NCBI RefSeq assembly: GCF_011808225.1
Contig: NZ_SOYS01000014.1
Coordinates: 18,934 to 82,933 of the forward strand
Length of the DNA: 64,000 nucleotides
DNA from: Cedecea colo
GTDB lineage: Bacteria; Pseudomonadota; Gammaproteobacteria; Enterobacterales; Enterobacteriaceae
Direction: 5' to 3'
Shown piece by piece: positions 40,044 to 50,938 of this stretch. The notes under the pieces were generated by a model. It saw only the letters and a program-made list of their open reading frames with translations. It was not told where the DNA came from and did no database searches. The translations under genes were made by a program, and so were the position numbers. Positions within the stretch are counted from its first letter, which is position 1; every line of letters begins with the position of its first letter.

Positions 40044-41170
40044 AGTTCCACCTGATTGTTCTTTAGTGCGGACAAAATACGTTCGCAAGCGGTGCCGTCC
40101 CCGTATGGGTTATGCGCACGGCTCATGATTTGATATTCATTTTCATCGCGCAGCAGGCGCGTAACCTCACGGACGATGGTTTGCGTCTCGGTGCCAACCA
40201 GACGAACCGTCCCCGCTTTTACCGCTTCCGGACGCTCCGTGGTATCTCGCATAACCAGCACCGGTTTGCCAAGCGACGGCGCTTCTTCCTGTATGCCACC
40301 GGAATCTGTCAAAATCAGATACGCGTGGTTCATCAGATAGACGAACGGCAGATATTCCTGCGGCTCGACAAGCACTACGTTTTCCACATGGCCCAGGATA
40401 CGTTTCACCGGCTCGCTAACGTTAGGGTTGAAATGCACCGGATAGACGATTTGCACATCGCTGTTTTCTTTGGCTATTTCTGCCAGCGCATGGCAAATAC
40501 GCTCAAAACCATCGCCGAAGCTTTCACGGCGGTGGCCGGTTACCAGGATAAGCTTTTTAGTGCTGTCTAAAAACGGATGGCACTGCGCGAGGCTACTGCG
40601 TAGTTCATCATTAGCCAGCACGCGGTCGCGCACGGATATGAGCGCGTCGATTACGGTATTTCCCGTCACGAAGACTTTTTTATCGCTAATATTTTCACGC
40701 AGCAGATTCTGCCGCGAGTTCTCAGTCGGGGCAAAGTGGTACATGGCCAGATGCCCGGTTAGCGTGCGGTTAGCCTCTTCTGGCCACGGCGAATAAAGAT
40801 CGCCCGTGCGCAGGCCTGCCTCAACGTGTCCCACTGGAATGCGCTGGTAAAATGCGGCGAGGCTGGTGGCAACTGTCGTGGTGGTATCGCCATGAACCAG
40901 TACCACATCGGGTTTAAACGACTCAAGGATGGGCTTTAGCCCTTCAAGGATCCGGCACGTTATCTCCGTAAGACCCTGTCCCGGGCTCATGATGTTGAGA
41001 TCGTAATCTGGTTCGATTGAAAATAAATTCAATACCTGATCGAGCATCTCGCGATGCTGGGCCGTCACGCATACCTTCGCGTCAAAAAACGCGTCTTTTG
41101 CCAACGCATGAACCAGCGGCGCCATTTTGATGGCTTCCGGTCGCGTGCCAAAAACAGTTAACACTTTCAC
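40040..41170 (-). CDS. wecB: UDP-GlcNAc 2-epimerase
   Basis: Makes UDP-ManNAc from UDP-GlcNAc (RffE). 376 residues with a GTG start ([20 protein letters not shown]), as in E. coli. Motifs: [60 protein letters not shown]. Located 62 bases after wzzE. Confidence 0.98.
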   Translation of the reverse strand: MKVLTVFGTRPEAIKMAPLVHALAKDAFFDAKVCVTAQHREMLDQVLNLFSIEPDYDLNIMSPGQGLTEITCRILEGLKPILESFKPDVVLVHGDTTTTVATSLAAFYQRIPVGHVEAGLRTGDLYSPWPEEANRTLTGHLAMYHFAPTENSRQNLLRENISDKKVFVTGNTVIDALISVRDRVLANDELRSSLAQCHPFLDSTKKLILVTGHRRESFGDGFERICHALAEIAKENSDVQIVYPVHFNPNVSEPVKRILGHVENVVLVEPQEYLPFVYLMNHAYLILTDSGGIQEEAPSLGKPVLVMRDTTERPEAVKAGTVRLVGTETQTIVREVTRLLRDENEYQIMSRAHNPYGDGTACERILSALKNNQVEL

Positions 41171-41232
41171 AGTGATTCTCTTTTATTAAAAAAGGTGAAG
41201 GCCGTCTACCGAGCCTTCACCAGGCAAGGACG

Positions 41233-42282
41233 TTATAACGCTTTTGGACGGCGGGCTAACGCCACACCAGCGCCTATCAGGGCCCCAACCGCGCCCCACA
41301 TAATTAATAAGAACACACGGCGAGGACTATCGCGTTTAACGGGTTCTTCTGGGGTACGCAAATAACGGTAAGTCTGAAAACGCGGATCGAGCGTTGGACC
41401 AACGTTTAAGGTTGAGAGCATGGCGCGATTCTGGTCATAGTCGATGTCATAGGCAGGACCCACGGCCTGCAGGCTTTCAAGCCTTGCCTGCAGCATCGGA
41501 CGTCCCAGCATAAACATTTCGGAATCAGGCAGCTCATCTGCCGGCACCTCAGTTTCGCTGCGAGCGATATTTTGCTGCTCGGCAATTTTCAGCGCCTGTT
41601 CAGTGCTTTTCACCTTGCGATCGTAAATAGATTTGGCAACGGCTTCCTGGCGTTTAACCTGCGCTTTCATCTGGATGGTGCGGGCAGCCCAGGCTCCCGT
41701 CAGTTCTTCGTTCAGATGACTTGCCGCACGCTGGCTGGCAAAAGCGACGTATTGCCGTAGCAGGTTATTTGCATCCGCAGCGGTTTCAGCAATCAGCTTT
41801 ACGCTGTCGTTAAGGTTACGGGTGATATCGCCTGCGGTGAACTGAATATTGTCCACCATTTCATCAAGCAGAGCGGCGTCCGCTTTGCTGTTTCCTACCT
41901 GACGCTGCTTGTAATAATCGGTCTGTAGCCAGAAATCGCGTCGGGTATCGTAGGCCGAAAGCTGCATGATGAACTCTTTATAGGCTTCGTCCATAACGGA
42001 AGGCTGATCGACAGGAACCATATTGGCTTTGATATCAAGATTACGCAGGAATTGCTGCTGGGAGTAATATCCTCCCAACATATTGACCGTCGGGCGATCG
42101 GTGATTGCGTTGGCGCTCCACTCTTGTCGGGCAAAGAAGGTGTAAATCAAGGCGATGATGGCGAACGATACCGCCATGCCCACAATCCAGAACTTTCCTC
42201 TCCATAGTGTCCGGAACAAACCACGAATGTCCAGCTCGTTGTCCACCATTCCCGGGTTACTTCCTGGCACATTTTGTCTCAT
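41233..42282 (-). CDS. wzzE: ECA chain-length regulator WzzE
   Basis: Polysaccharide co-polymerase that sets ECA chain length. 349 residues from the ATG at 42282 with GGGGA upstream; an adjacent GTG is too close to the ribosome site. Two membrane segments (about 31-52 and near the C-terminus, 324-345) flank a periplasmic coiled-coil domain. The C-terminal RDSPRRVFLLIMWGAVGALIGAGVAL includes the Wzz proline-glycine helix. Confidence 0.96.
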   Translation of the reverse strand: MRQNVPGSNPGMVDNELDIRGLFRTLWRGKFWIVGMAVSFAIIALIYTFFARQEWSANAITDRPTVNMLGGYYSQQQFLRNLDIKANMVPVDQPSVMDEAYKEFIMQLSAYDTRRDFWLQTDYYKQRQVGNSKADAALLDEMVDNIQFTAGDITRNLNDSVKLIAETAADANNLLRQYVAFASQRAASHLNEELTGAWAARTIQMKAQVKRQEAVAKSIYDRKVKSTEQALKIAEQQNIARSETEVPADELPDSEMFMLGRPMLQARLESLQAVGPAYDIDYDQNRAMLSTLNVGPTLDPRFQTYRYLRTPEEPVKRDSPRRVFLLIMWGAVGALIGAGVALARRPKAL

Positions 42283-42305
42283 CACTTCCCCAATTTAATT
42301 CAGGA

Positions 42306-43394
42306 TTAAGAAATGCTGCTGTTTCTGCGTTGACGACGCTTGATGCGTCTTATGAAGCGAGCGACTTTCCAGGCGCGCTTAATGCAATAATCATAGAGCA
42401 CAAATGCTAGCAAGAATAATGCCAACATCACCCATTCAGGAATGGAGTGAATATATTCTGCGGCCACCCCAATGCCTGCCAAAAGCGCAGCGGCCAGGGT
42501 AATCAGCACGAAAGCCTGTCGGGAAGTGAAGCCGGCACGCATGATCAGATGATGAATATGCTGGCGGTCCGGAGAGAACGGACTCATGCCTTTGCGCAAA
42601 CGACGGTACATGATGGCGATCATGTCCATCAGCGGAATGGCGATTATCCACAATGCCGTGACGGGACTGATAGGATGGGTTTTACCCTGGGTGGTTTCGA
42701 GCAAAATCCAGATGATGGTAAAGCCGATCAACGTGCTGCCGGCATCCCCCATAAACACTTTATAGCGTCGCCCTAACACGCCCAGATTCAGTAAAATGTA
42801 AGGGAGAATGGCCGCGATCATCGCGAAACACCACATAGCTAAGCTGAGCTGGCCGTCGAAATAAAGAATAAGTCCCATGGCTGCGAAGGAGACACACGAA
42901 AGACCACCGAGAAGCCCGTCAATACCGTCAACCATATTGAAAGCATTAATCGCGGCCCAGACGGCGAACAGGGTCAGGAAATACCCAAACGGCCCCAGCA
43001 CCATTTCCCATGAGCCAAAAATATATCCCAGGCTGCTTAGGTAGAGCTTTCCGACAACCATCATCACAATGCCGATCAGCGCCTGAACTGAAGCTCTTAT
43101 TTTCACGCTGATATCGTAACGATCGTCCAGCGCGCCAACAAAAACCAGTACACCCGCGCAGAGCAGATAAAGCCAGGCATGAGGGATATAGTAATTGGCT
43201 ATCAGAAATGTAAAGCAGATTCCCGCATAGACAGAGATACCGCCCACCAGAGGAATTAGCCCCTGATGGCGTTTACGGAAGTTTGGTTTATCAACCAATC
43301 CAACTTTTTTAGCTACCTTGCGCGCAAAAAAAAGGAAAATGGTAGTAAATAAAAAAATACAGACCAGATCGGTACCAGCGGTGATTAAATTCAC
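42306..43394 (-). CDS. wecA: Undecaprenyl-phosphate GlcNAc-1-phosphate transferase
   Basis: First step of ECA (and many O antigens): GlcNAc-1-P transfer to undecaprenyl phosphate. Start taken at GTG 43394 (VNLITAGTDLVCIFLF), aligned with the GTG start of E. coli rfe; an upstream TTG is less likely. 362 residues with about 11 membrane segments. Motifs GALDDRYDISVK (DDxxD), NMVDGIDGLLGG and the HIHHLIMRAG loop are present. First gene of the ECA operon, downstream of rho. Confidence 0.96.
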   Translation of the reverse strand: MNLITAGTDLVCIFLFTTIFLFFARKVAKKVGLVDKPNFRKRHQGLIPLVGGISVYAGICFTFLIANYYIPHAWLYLLCAGVLVFVGALDDRYDISVKIRASVQALIGIVMMVVGKLYLSSLGYIFGSWEMVLGPFGYFLTLFAVWAAINAFNMVDGIDGLLGGLSCVSFAAMGLILYFDGQLSLAMWCFAMIAAILPYILLNLGVLGRRYKVFMGDAGSTLIGFTIIWILLETTQGKTHPISPVTALWIIAIPLMDMIAIMYRRLRKGMSPFSPDRQHIHHLIMRAGFTSRQAFVLITLAAALLAGIGVAAEYIHSIPEWVMLALFLLAFVLYDYCIKRAWKVARFIRRIKRRQRRNSSIS

Positions 43395-43593
43395 AGTGCA
43401 AGCTCTCTGCAAAATAAATGGCCAGGATGCTTATGCCCCTGCCTGGTGGTTGTACGTAATTCTTCCATGAACAATCTGTTGGTTATTTAATCGAATACAT
43501 CGCAACACAAATTTTTGGTTGGTCGCCTGTAGGCATCCATTGCCATCTTTAATGTGCCGCTACGATAGTCGTTTCTATATCGTATATACCACT

Positions 43594-43624
43594 AAAGAAA
43601 AACGCCACGTCTAAGCGTGGCGTT
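43594..43624 (-). terminator. rho terminator
   Basis: AACGCCACG / CGTGGCGTT hairpin followed on the minus strand by TTTCTTT, 18 bases after the rho stop and before wecA. Confidence 0.85.
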
Positions 43625-43641
43625 CCCCGAGTTTTTATTGC

Positions 43642-44901
43642 TTACGAGCGCTTCATCATATCGAAGAATTCGTCGTTGGTTTTGGTCATCGCCAACTTGT
43701 TAATGAGGAATTCCATCGCATCGATTTCACCCATCGGGTGGATAATCTTACGCAGGATCCACATTTTCTGCAGCTCTTCCTGGGTGGTAAGGAGCTCTTC
43801 TTTACGCGTACCAGAACGGTTGTAGTCGATTGCAGGGAACACACGTTTCTCAGCGATTTTACGCGCCAGATGCAGTTCCATGTTGCCGGTACCTTTAAAT
43901 TCTTCGTAGATAACTTCATCCATTTTAGAACCGGTATCGACCAGCGCGGTGGCGATGATAGTCAGGCTGCCACCTTCTTCCACGTTACGTGCTGCACCGA
44001 AGAAGCGTTTTGGACGATGCAGGGCGTTAGCGTCTACACCACCGGTCAACACTTTACCGGAAGCCGGTACCACGGTGTTGTAAGCACGAGCCAGACGGGT
44101 AATGGAGTCCAGCAGGATGATAACGTCTTTTTTATGCTCAACCAGGCGCTTCGCTTTCTCGATTACCATTTCGGCAACCTGAACGTGGCGGGATGCCGGC
44201 TCATCAAAGGTAGAAGCAACCACTTCACCTTTAACCAGACGTTGCATCTCGGTCACCTCTTCCGGACGTTCGTCGATGAGCAGAACCATCAGTACGCAAT
44301 CCGGGTGGTTATAAGCGATGCTCTGGGCAATGTTTTGCAGCAGCATGGTTTTACCGGCTTTCGGCGGTGCCACAATCAGGCCACGCTGGCCGCGACCGAT
44401 TGGCGAAGCCAAATCCAGTACGCGTGCGGTTAAATCCTCGGTAGAACCGTTACCACGTTCCATGCGCAGACGTGAGTTGGCATGCAGCGGGGTTAAGTTT
44501 TCAAACAGGATTTTGCTACGCGCGTTTTCCGGTTTGTCGTAGTTAACCTCGTTTACTTTCAGCAGGGCAAAGTAACGCTCGCCTTCTTTCGGCGGACGAA
44601 TCTTACCGGAGATGGTATCCCCTGTGCGGAGGTTGAAACGGCGGATTTGGCTGGGAGAAACGTAGATATCATCGGGGCCGGCGAGGTAGGAGCTGTCTGC
44701 GGAGCGGAGGAAACCAAATCCATCCTGCAGTATCTCCAGCACACCGTCGCCAAAGATATCTTCGCCACTCTTAGCATGTTGCTTCAGGATGGAGAAAATA
44801 ATGTCCTGTTTGCGCATGCGGGCCTGATTTTCCAGCCCCATATTTTCGCCGAGAGTAATCAGCTCAGAAACCGGCGTATTCTTTAATTCGGTAAGATTCA
44901 T
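43642..44901 (-). CDS. rho: Transcription termination factor Rho
   Basis: Hexameric RNA-dependent ATPase. 419 residues equal to E. coli Rho. N-terminal helical region, cold-shock-like primary RNA-binding domain (DGFGFLRS about residue 60), Walker A APPKAGKT (about 178-185), [16 protein letters not shown] (Walker B and Q-loop side), secondary RNA site [13 protein letters not shown], and arginine finger region [17 protein letters not shown] 350-base leader lies upstream; rho is autoregulated in E. coli. Confidence 0.99.
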   Translation of the reverse strand: MNLTELKNTPVSELITLGENMGLENQARMRKQDIIFSILKQHAKSGEDIFGDGVLEILQDGFGFLRSADSSYLAGPDDIYVSPSQIRRFNLRTGDTISGKIRPPKEGERYFALLKVNEVNYDKPENARSKILFENLTPLHANSRLRMERGNGSTEDLTARVLDLASPIGRGQRGLIVAPPKAGKTMLLQNIAQSIAYNHPDCVLMVLLIDERPEEVTEMQRLVKGEVVASTFDEPASRHVQVAEMVIEKAKRLVEHKKDVIILLDSITRLARAYNTVVPASGKVLTGGVDANALHRPKRFFGAARNVEEGGSLTIIATALVDTGSKMDEVIYEEFKGTGNMELHLARKIAEKRVFPAIDYNRSGTRKEELLTTQEELQKMWILRKIIHPMGEIDAMEFLINKLAMTKTNDEFFDMMKRS

Positions 44902-45260
44902 AATGGTGGGTTCTTAAACTCGGGGTAAATCTCGAACATGTTTCGTGAATGGTATGGCAGGGTCATCCATGCCTGTTTAATGGCCAGCACCACATGTCTT
45001 ATCGCTGTCTGGTCATAGGAAAAACGCAGAACTGAAACGACACGACGGAATGGGTGATACGCCCGAAATCGATTATGCAACCATGTGCTCACTGTGAAAT
45101 TAGCGTCTTAGCGATAGCGAATGAGAAGCATTGGGTATTACAAAGATTCAAACTTTAAGGCAAGTTCAAGGTGCAGTAAAAGTAACTTAGCATGCCTGAC
45201 GCCGGGCGTCCAGCGGCTCACAAAAATTTGCAAACCGAGCACGCGCCGGCTGAGATTCCA
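44902..45260 (-). promoter_or_regulatory. rho leader / trxA-rho intergenic region
   Basis: A 359-base region between trxA and rho on the same strand. A block TGTCGTTTCAGTTCTGCG and ACCAGACAGCGATAAGACATG is nearly the same as the E. coli rhoL leader, where Rho attenuates its own mRNA. The E. coli rhoL reading frame is not preserved: a one-base difference brings a stop (CTA TGA) and no matching start codon is seen. Near trxA is an inverted repeat (ACGCCGGGCGTC). Confidence 0.55.
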
Positions 45261-45590
45261 TTACGCCAGATTAGCATCCAGGAACTCTTTTAACTGGCCT
45301 TTGGACAACGCACCGACTTTGGTGGCAGCCACTTCACCGTTCTTAAACAGCAGCAGAGTCGGAATGCCGCGGATGCCATATTTCGGCGCGGTGCCCGGGT
45401 TCTGATCGATGTTCAGTTTAGCAACGGTTAATTTGCCCTGATATTCATCAGCGATTTCATCAAGAATCGGGGCGATCATTTTACATGGACCGCACCACTC
45501 TGCCCAGAAATCAACGAGGATCAACCCGTCAGCTTTAAGTACGTCCGTGTCGAAACTGTCGTCAGTCAGGTGAATAATTTTATCGCTCAT
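45261..45590 (-). CDS. trxA: Thioredoxin 1
   Basis: Cytoplasmic disulfide reductase and phage T7 polymerase subunit. 109 residues as in E. coli, with active site WCGPCK (Cys33 and Cys36 counting the initiator Met), the conserved buried Asp27 and the cis-Pro in RGIPTLLLF. Divergent from rhlB. Confidence 0.99.
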   Translation of the reverse strand: MSDKIIHLTDDSFDTDVLKADGLILVDFWAEWCGPCKMIAPILDEIADEYQGKLTVAKLNIDQNPGTAPKYGIRGIPTLLLFKNGEVAATKVGALSKGQLKEFLDANLA

Positions 45591-45708
45591 GTTCTACTCC
45601 ACAGGATTATGTCTACCTTGTTGGTGTAGCATTAACCAACTTAAGGTTGACTTTATTTCACCGGATACGCTTTCGTAAAGCAATAGTTAGCTGATATTCT
45701 ACCACACT

Positions 45709-46980
45709 ATGAGCAAAACACATTTGACCGAACAGAAGTTTTCCGACTTCGCCCTGCACCCTAAGGTGATTGAAGCCCTTGAAATAAAAGGGTTTCATAA
45801 CTGCACCCCTATCCAGGCACTCGCACTTCCGCTGACGCTGGCGAATCGTGATGTTGCCGGTCAGGCGCAAACCGGTACTGGCAAAACGATGGCGTTCCTG
45901 ACGTCAACGTTCCATTATTTACTCTCTCACCCTGTTCCGGAGAACCGCCAGGTGAACCAGCCGCGTGCCTTAATTATGGCGCCGACTCGTGAACTGGCAG
46001 TGCAAATTCACTCCGATGCAGAACCGCTGGCCCAGGCCACGGGCCTGAAACTCGGCCTGGCTTACGGTGGCGATGGCTACGACAAACAGCTTAAAGTGCT
46101 GGAAAGCGGCGTCGACATCCTGATTGGCACAACCGGTCGCTTAATCGACTACGCCAAGCAAAATCATATCAATTTAGGTGCTATTCAGGTCGTGGTGCTG
46201 GATGAAGCCGATCGCATGTACGATCTGGGCTTTATCAAAGACATCCGTTGGTTGTTCCGTCGTATGCCGCCGGTAACGCAACGCCTGAACATGCTGTTCT
46301 CCGCAACCCTTTCTTACCGCGTACGTGAACTGGCTTTCGAACAGATGAACAACGCCGAATACGTGGAAGTGGAACCAGAGCAGAAAACGGGTCACCGTAT
46401 TAAAGAAGAGCTGTTCTATCCTTCGAACGATGAGAAAATGCGCTTACTGCAGACGCTCATTGAAGAAGAATGGCCAGACCGCGCTATCATCTTCGCCAAC
46501 ACGAAACACCGCTGTGAAGATATCTGGGGTCACCTGGCCGCCGATGGACACCGCGTTGGCCTGTTAACCGGCGACGTCGCGCAGAAAAAACGCCTGCGCA
46601 TACTTGATGAGTTCACCCGTGGCGATCTCGACATCCTGGTAGCAACCGACGTTGCCGCCCGCGGCCTGCATATTCCTGCCGTAACGCACGTATTCAATTA
46701 CGATCTGCCGGATGATTGCGAAGATTACGTTCACCGTATTGGTCGTACCGGCCGCGCCGGTGCAAGCGGGCATTCAATCAGCCTCGCCTGTGAAGATTAC
46801 GCGTTAAACCTGTCTGCAATCGAAACCTACATCGGTCACTCGATTCCGGTCAGCAAATACAAGACAGAAGCACTGTTAAGCGAGCTTCCACCGCCAAAAC
46901 GTCTGACCCGCCCTCGTTCCGGTAACGGTCCTCGTCGTGGCGGCAGTGCATCCCGTGGTAATCGTCGTCGCGCAGGTTAA
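45709..46980 (+). CDS. rhlB: DEAD-box RNA helicase RhlB
   Basis: ATP-dependent RNA helicase of the RNase E degradosome. 423 residues. Q motif ([13 protein letters not shown]), Walker [17 protein letters not shown] (Ia), [10 protein letters not shown] (II), SAT (III), [10 protein letters not shown] (VI), and an Arg/Gly-rich basic tail after residue 395. Divergent from trxA; gppA follows after six bases. Confidence 0.98.
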   Translation: MSKTHLTEQKFSDFALHPKVIEALEIKGFHNCTPIQALALPLTLANRDVAGQAQTGTGKTMAFLTSTFHYLLSHPVPENRQVNQPRALIMAPTRELAVQIHSDAEPLAQATGLKLGLAYGGDGYDKQLKVLESGVDILIGTTGRLIDYAKQNHINLGAIQVVVLDEADRMYDLGFIKDIRWLFRRMPPVTQRLNMLFSATLSYRVRELAFEQMNNAEYVEVEPEQKTGHRIKEELFYPSNDEKMRLLQTLIEEEWPDRAIIFANTKHRCEDIWGHLAADGHRVGLLTGDVAQKKRLRILDEFTRGDLDILVATDVAARGLHIPAVTHVFNYDLPDDCEDYVHRIGRTGRAGASGHSISLACEDYALNLSAIETYIGHSIPVSKYKTEALLSELPPPKRLTRPRSGNGPRRGGSASRGNRRRAG

Positions 46981-46986
46981 TTATCT

Positions 46987-48471
46987 ATGCTCAGCTCCAC
47001 CTCACTGTATGCGGCTATTGATTTAGGTTCTAACAGTTTTCATATGTTAGTGGTACGTGAGGTGGCTGGGACGATACAAACCCTGGCCCGCATCAAGCGT
47101 AAAGTCCGTCTCGCAGCCGGCTTAAACAGCGAAAACGCACTTTCCCCGGAAGCCATGGAGCGCGGGTGGCAATGCCTGCGCTTATTTGCGGAACGTTTAC
47201 AGGATATTCCCCAGGCGCAAATTCGCGTTGTCGCCACGGCAACGCTTCGCCTGGCCACCAACGCCCAGCAATTCATCCAGCATGCCGAAAAAATTCTGGG
47301 ATGTCCTATCCAGGTGATTCGCGGCGAAGAAGAAGCACGCCTTATTTATCAAGGGGTTGCTCATACTACCGGCGGTGAAGATCGGCGTCTGGTCGTGGAT
47401 ATTGGCGGAGCCAGTACGGAATTAGTGACCGGCACCGGGGCGCAAACAACCGCGCTGTTTAGCCTTTCTATGGGCTGCGTAACCTGGCTTGAGCGTTTCT
47501 TTAGCGATCGCAATCTGGCAAAAGAAAACTTTGCGGCAGCGGAAGCTGCGGCAAGCGAAGTGTTAAAGCCGGTCATTGATGCGTTAAAGCATCACGGCTG
47601 GAAGGTCTGCGTTGGCGCCTCGGGCACCGTGCAGGCTTTGCAGGAAATTATGATGGCGCAGGGCATGGATGAGCGTATCACCCTTGCGAAACTGCAACAG
47701 TTGAAGCAGCGCGCCATCCAGTGTGGGCGCCTTGAAGAGCTGGAAATCGAAGGCTTAACGCTTGAACGAGCGCTGGTTTTCCCAAGCGGTTTGGCCATTT
47801 TAATCGCCATCTTTGAACAGCTCGGCATTGACTGTATGACTCTGGCCGGCGGCGCCCTGCGTGAAGGCCTGGTTTACGGCATGCTGCATCTGAGCGTCGA
47901 TCGGGAAATCCGCAGCCGCACCATCCGCAATATCCAGCGTCGTTTTATGGTTGATATCTCGCAGGCTACCCGTGTTCAGCAGCTGGCGCAGGCTTTTGCC
48001 AGTTATGTTGCGGATGAATGGGAGCTTGATACGTTAAGCAAAGACATGCTGCAAAGCGCCGCCCTGCTTCATGAAGTTGGCCTGAGCGTCGATTTCAGAC
48101 AGGCTCCGCTTCATGCAGCCTATCTGGTAAGCAATCTGGATTTGCCGGGCTACACGCCAGCGCAGAAAAAGCTGCTGGCTACGCTTCTACTCAATCAGAC
48201 CAACCCGGTCGATCTCTCGTCGCTCCACCAGCAAAATGCTGTTCCGCCGCGCATTGCGGAGCGTCTTTGTCGCCTGTTACGTTTAGCGATTATCTTCGCC
48301 AGCCGCCGTCGGGACGACATTCTGCCCGCCATTGAGCTGGAGGCCGAAGGAGAGGCGCTGACTCTTACGCTTCCTGCAAACTGGCTTGCCTGCCACCCGC
48401 TTGGGGCTGAGTTACTTACCCAGGAAAGCCTGTGGCAAAGCTATGTTCACTGGCCGCTCACAGTTAAGTAA
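46987..48471 (+). CDS. gppA: Guanosine-5'-triphosphate,3'-diphosphate pyrophosphatase
   Basis: Converts pppGpp to ppGpp in the stringent response. 494 residues, as in E. coli. N-terminal Ppx/GppA actin-like domains with [14 protein letters not shown] and [14 protein letters not shown] (phosphate loops), and a C-terminal HD-like helical domain (about 310 on). Six bases after rhlB, likely co-transcribed; ends one base before the stop of the convergent rep. Confidence 0.97.
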   Translation: MLSSTSLYAAIDLGSNSFHMLVVREVAGTIQTLARIKRKVRLAAGLNSENALSPEAMERGWQCLRLFAERLQDIPQAQIRVVATATLRLATNAQQFIQHAEKILGCPIQVIRGEEEARLIYQGVAHTTGGEDRRLVVDIGGASTELVTGTGAQTTALFSLSMGCVTWLERFFSDRNLAKENFAAAEAAASEVLKPVIDALKHHGWKVCVGASGTVQALQEIMMAQGMDERITLAKLQQLKQRAIQCGRLEELEIEGLTLERALVFPSGLAILIAIFEQLGIDCMTLAGGALREGLVYGMLHLSVDREIRSRTIRNIQRRFMVDISQATRVQQLAQAFASYVADEWELDTLSKDMLQSAALLHEVGLSVDFRQAPLHAAYLVSNLDLPGYTPAQKKLLATLLLNQTNPVDLSSLHQQNAVPPRIAERLCRLLRLAIIFASRRRDDILPAIELEAEGEALTLTLPANWLACHPLGAELLTQESLWQSYVHWPLTVK

Positions 48472-48472
48472 C

Positions 48473-50494
48473 TCAGCCGCCGCGCGCTCTGGCCAGCATT
48501 TCCCGGATATTAGCGACGTTTGCCTGTCCTTTATTCATACGCTCTTCAGCCGATACCACTTTGCGCTCCTGCTCCCACTGCAAATCATCCTGCGGTAGTT
48601 CAAGCAGGAACCGGCTCGGCTCCGGGCGCACCAGCTCGCCATACTGACGACGTTCTTTGCATAGCGTAAAAGTCAGCTCTTTCTGCGCCCGGGTGATCCC
48701 GACATAAGCCAGACGCCGCTCTTCATCGATATTATCTTCATCAATGCTGCTCTGATGCGGCAGCAATCCCTCTTCCATGCCCACTAAAAAGACATAAGGG
48801 AACTCAAGCCCTTTGGAAGCGTGAAGGGTCATCAACTGCACCTGATCCGCTTCATCATCGCTTTCGCCACGCTCCATCATGTCACGCAGCGTGAAACGAG
48901 TAACAACCTGAGTCAGCGTCATTGGCTCGTCAATGTCCGAACCTTCAAGCATTTCCGTCATCCAGCTAAACAGCTGATTGACGTTTTTCATCCGCATTTC
49001 CGCCGCTTTCGGGCTTGGGGACGTTTCGTATAGCCAGCTTTCATAATCCACGCCATGAATCAAATCACGTACCGCCGCCACGGGTTCACGCCCGGCAAGC
49101 GTGGCAACATCGCGTAACCAGTGGGTGAAACGCTGTAACGCCTCCAGGCCACGCCCGCTTAACGTCTGGCTGAGGCCAAAATCAAAGCTGGCGGTGAACA
49201 GGCTTTTATTCCGCTGCATCGCCCACTCCCCCAGCTTCTGCAACGTTGCCGGACCAATTTCACGCTTTGGCGTGTTCACAATGCGCAAGAAGGCGCTGTC
49301 GTCATCCGGATTAGTAAGCACGCGCAGATAGGCCAGCAGGTCTTTGATTTCCGGCCGTGAGAAAAACGACGTGCCGCCTGAGATGCGATACGGGATACGG
49401 TTTTGCATCAGCATCTTTTCAAATACCCGCGACTGGAAATTGCCACGATAAAGAATCGCGTAATCTTTGTAGCTGGTTTTATTGATAAAGTGATGGGCGA
49501 TAAGCTCGCCGGTGACGCGTTCCGCCTCATGATCTTCGCTATTGGCCGTCACCACTTTTAATTCGGTGCCGTAACCCAGCTCTGAGAAAAGCCGTTTTTC
49601 AAAAACGTGCGGATTGTTGGCGATCAGAATATTGGCCGCCTTCAGAATGCGCCCGGAGGAGCGATAGTTTTGCTCAAGCTTAATGACCTGCAGGCTCGGG
49701 AAATCCTGGCTCAGTAACACAAGATTCTGCGGACGTGCGCCACGCCAGGAGTAAATCGACTGGTCATCGTCGCCTACCACCGTAAAGCGCGCCCGCGCGC
49801 CTACCAGCAGCTTCACCAGCTCATACTGGCTGGTGTTGGTGTCCTGATATTCATCCACCAGCAAATAGCGGATGCGGTTTTGCCAGCGTTCACGCACCTC
49901 TTCATTGCGCTGTAAAAGCAGCGTTGGCAGCAAAATAAGATCGTCAAAATCCAGCACATTGCAGGATTTCAGATGCGTGTCGTACAGGCCGTAGCAGTGC
50001 GCGAAAATTCTATCCCGCTCGCCTTTCGCCTGCGCTGCCGCCTGCGAAGGCGTCATCAGATCGTTTTTCCAGTTCGAGATCGTCGAGATCAGCTGTTGCA
50101 GTAAAGTCTTATCTTCTTCGAGCAAACCTTCGGTCAGCTCTTTTAGCAACGCGCTCTGGTCGGTGTCGTCAAACAGCGAAAAATTAGATTTCATGCCTAA
50201 CGCCGCGTATTCGCGCTTGATTATCTCAAGCCCCAGCGTATGGAACGTGGAAATAAGTAATCCGCGGGCTTCTTTGCGCCCCAGCGTTTGCGCCACGCGC
50301 TCTTTCATCTCACGCGCGGCCTTGTTAGTAAAGGTCACAGCGGCGATGTGCCTTGCCTGATAGCCGCACTCACGGATCAGGTACGCCATTTTATTAGTGA
50401 TGACACGCGTTTTGCCCGAGCCTGCGCCCGCCAGCACAAGGCAGGGTCCGGTAACAAATTCGACGGCTTGTTGTTGGCCTGGGTTTAAACGCAT
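48473..50494 (-). CDS. rep: ATP-dependent DNA helicase Rep
   Basis: 3'-5' superfamily 1 helicase that moves with the replisome and clears protein roadblocks. Start [17 protein letters not shown] (50494) gives 673 residues as in E. coli; four extra upstream codons lack support. Motifs [59 protein letters not shown]. The C-terminus carries the basic/flexible tail used for DnaB contact. Confidence 0.98.
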   Translation of the reverse strand: MRLNPGQQQAVEFVTGPCLVLAGAGSGKTRVITNKMAYLIRECGYQARHIAAVTFTNKAAREMKERVAQTLGRKEARGLLISTFHTLGLEIIKREYAALGMKSNFSLFDDTDQSALLKELTEGLLEEDKTLLQQLISTISNWKNDLMTPSQAAAQAKGERDRIFAHCYGLYDTHLKSCNVLDFDDLILLPTLLLQRNEEVRERWQNRIRYLLVDEYQDTNTSQYELVKLLVGARARFTVVGDDDQSIYSWRGARPQNLVLLSQDFPSLQVIKLEQNYRSSGRILKAANILIANNPHVFEKRLFSELGYGTELKVVTANSEDHEAERVTGELIAHHFINKTSYKDYAILYRGNFQSRVFEKMLMQNRIPYRISGGTSFFSRPEIKDLLAYLRVLTNPDDDSAFLRIVNTPKREIGPATLQKLGEWAMQRNKSLFTASFDFGLSQTLSGRGLEALQRFTHWLRDVATLAGREPVAAVRDLIHGVDYESWLYETSPSPKAAEMRMKNVNQLFSWMTEMLEGSDIDEPMTLTQVVTRFTLRDMMERGESDDEADQVQLMTLHASKGLEFPYVFLVGMEEGLLPHQSSIDEDNIDEERRLAYVGITRAQKELTFTLCKERRQYGELVRPEPSRFLLELPQDDLQWEQERKVVSAEERMNKGQANVANIREMLARARGG

Positions 50495-50577
50495 AAGAAC
50501 ACTCAATGAAAGTCAGGAGGGGAGAAAAACAGCGTGGTAGTATAGCCAGCGTAATCCATACGACTCAAGGCACTATC

Positions 50578-50859
50578 ATGGCAAAAACCGCGGCAGCATT
50601 GCATATCCTTGTTAAGGAAGAAAAACTGGCCCAGGAAATTCTCGAACAGCTAAAAAATGGCGGCGACTTCGAAAAACTGGCGAAAAAGCATTCCACCTGC
50701 CCGTCAGGCAAAAAAGGCGGACATTTAGGTGAATTCCGCCAGGGCCAGATGGTACCGGCTTTCGATAAAGTGGTGTTCTCCTGCCCGCTGCTGGAACCTG
50801 TTGGCCCGCTACACACGCAGTTTGGCTATCACGTCATTAAGGTGTTGTATCGGAATTAA
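50578..50859 (+). CDS. ppiC: Peptidyl-prolyl cis-trans isomerase C (parvulin)
   Basis: 93-residue stand-alone parvulin: start [20 protein letters not shown] (an ATG well inside a longer open frame), catalytic-fold motifs [33 protein letters not shown] and the C-terminal [12 protein letters not shown]. Cytoplasmic, no signal peptide. Divergent from rep and convergent with ilvC. Confidence 0.97.
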   Translation: MAKTAAALHILVKEEKLAQEILEQLKNGGDFEKLAKKHSTCPSGKKGGHLGEFRQGQMVPAFDKVVFSCPLLEPVGPLHTQFGYHVIKVLYRN

Positions 50860-50863
50860 AAGC

Positions 50864-50895
50864 ATGGCCTGCTCGGTAAAGAGCAGGCCATTTTT
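50864..50895. terminator. Terminator between ppiC and ilvC
   Basis: ATGGCCTGCTC / GAGCAGGCCAT stem with a six-base loop; TTTTTATTT follows on the plus strand, making it strongest for ppiC. Confidence 0.85.
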
Positions 50896-50938
50896 ATTTG
50901 TATCCTCTCCACGTGGGAGAGGGCATCAGACGACGCAA

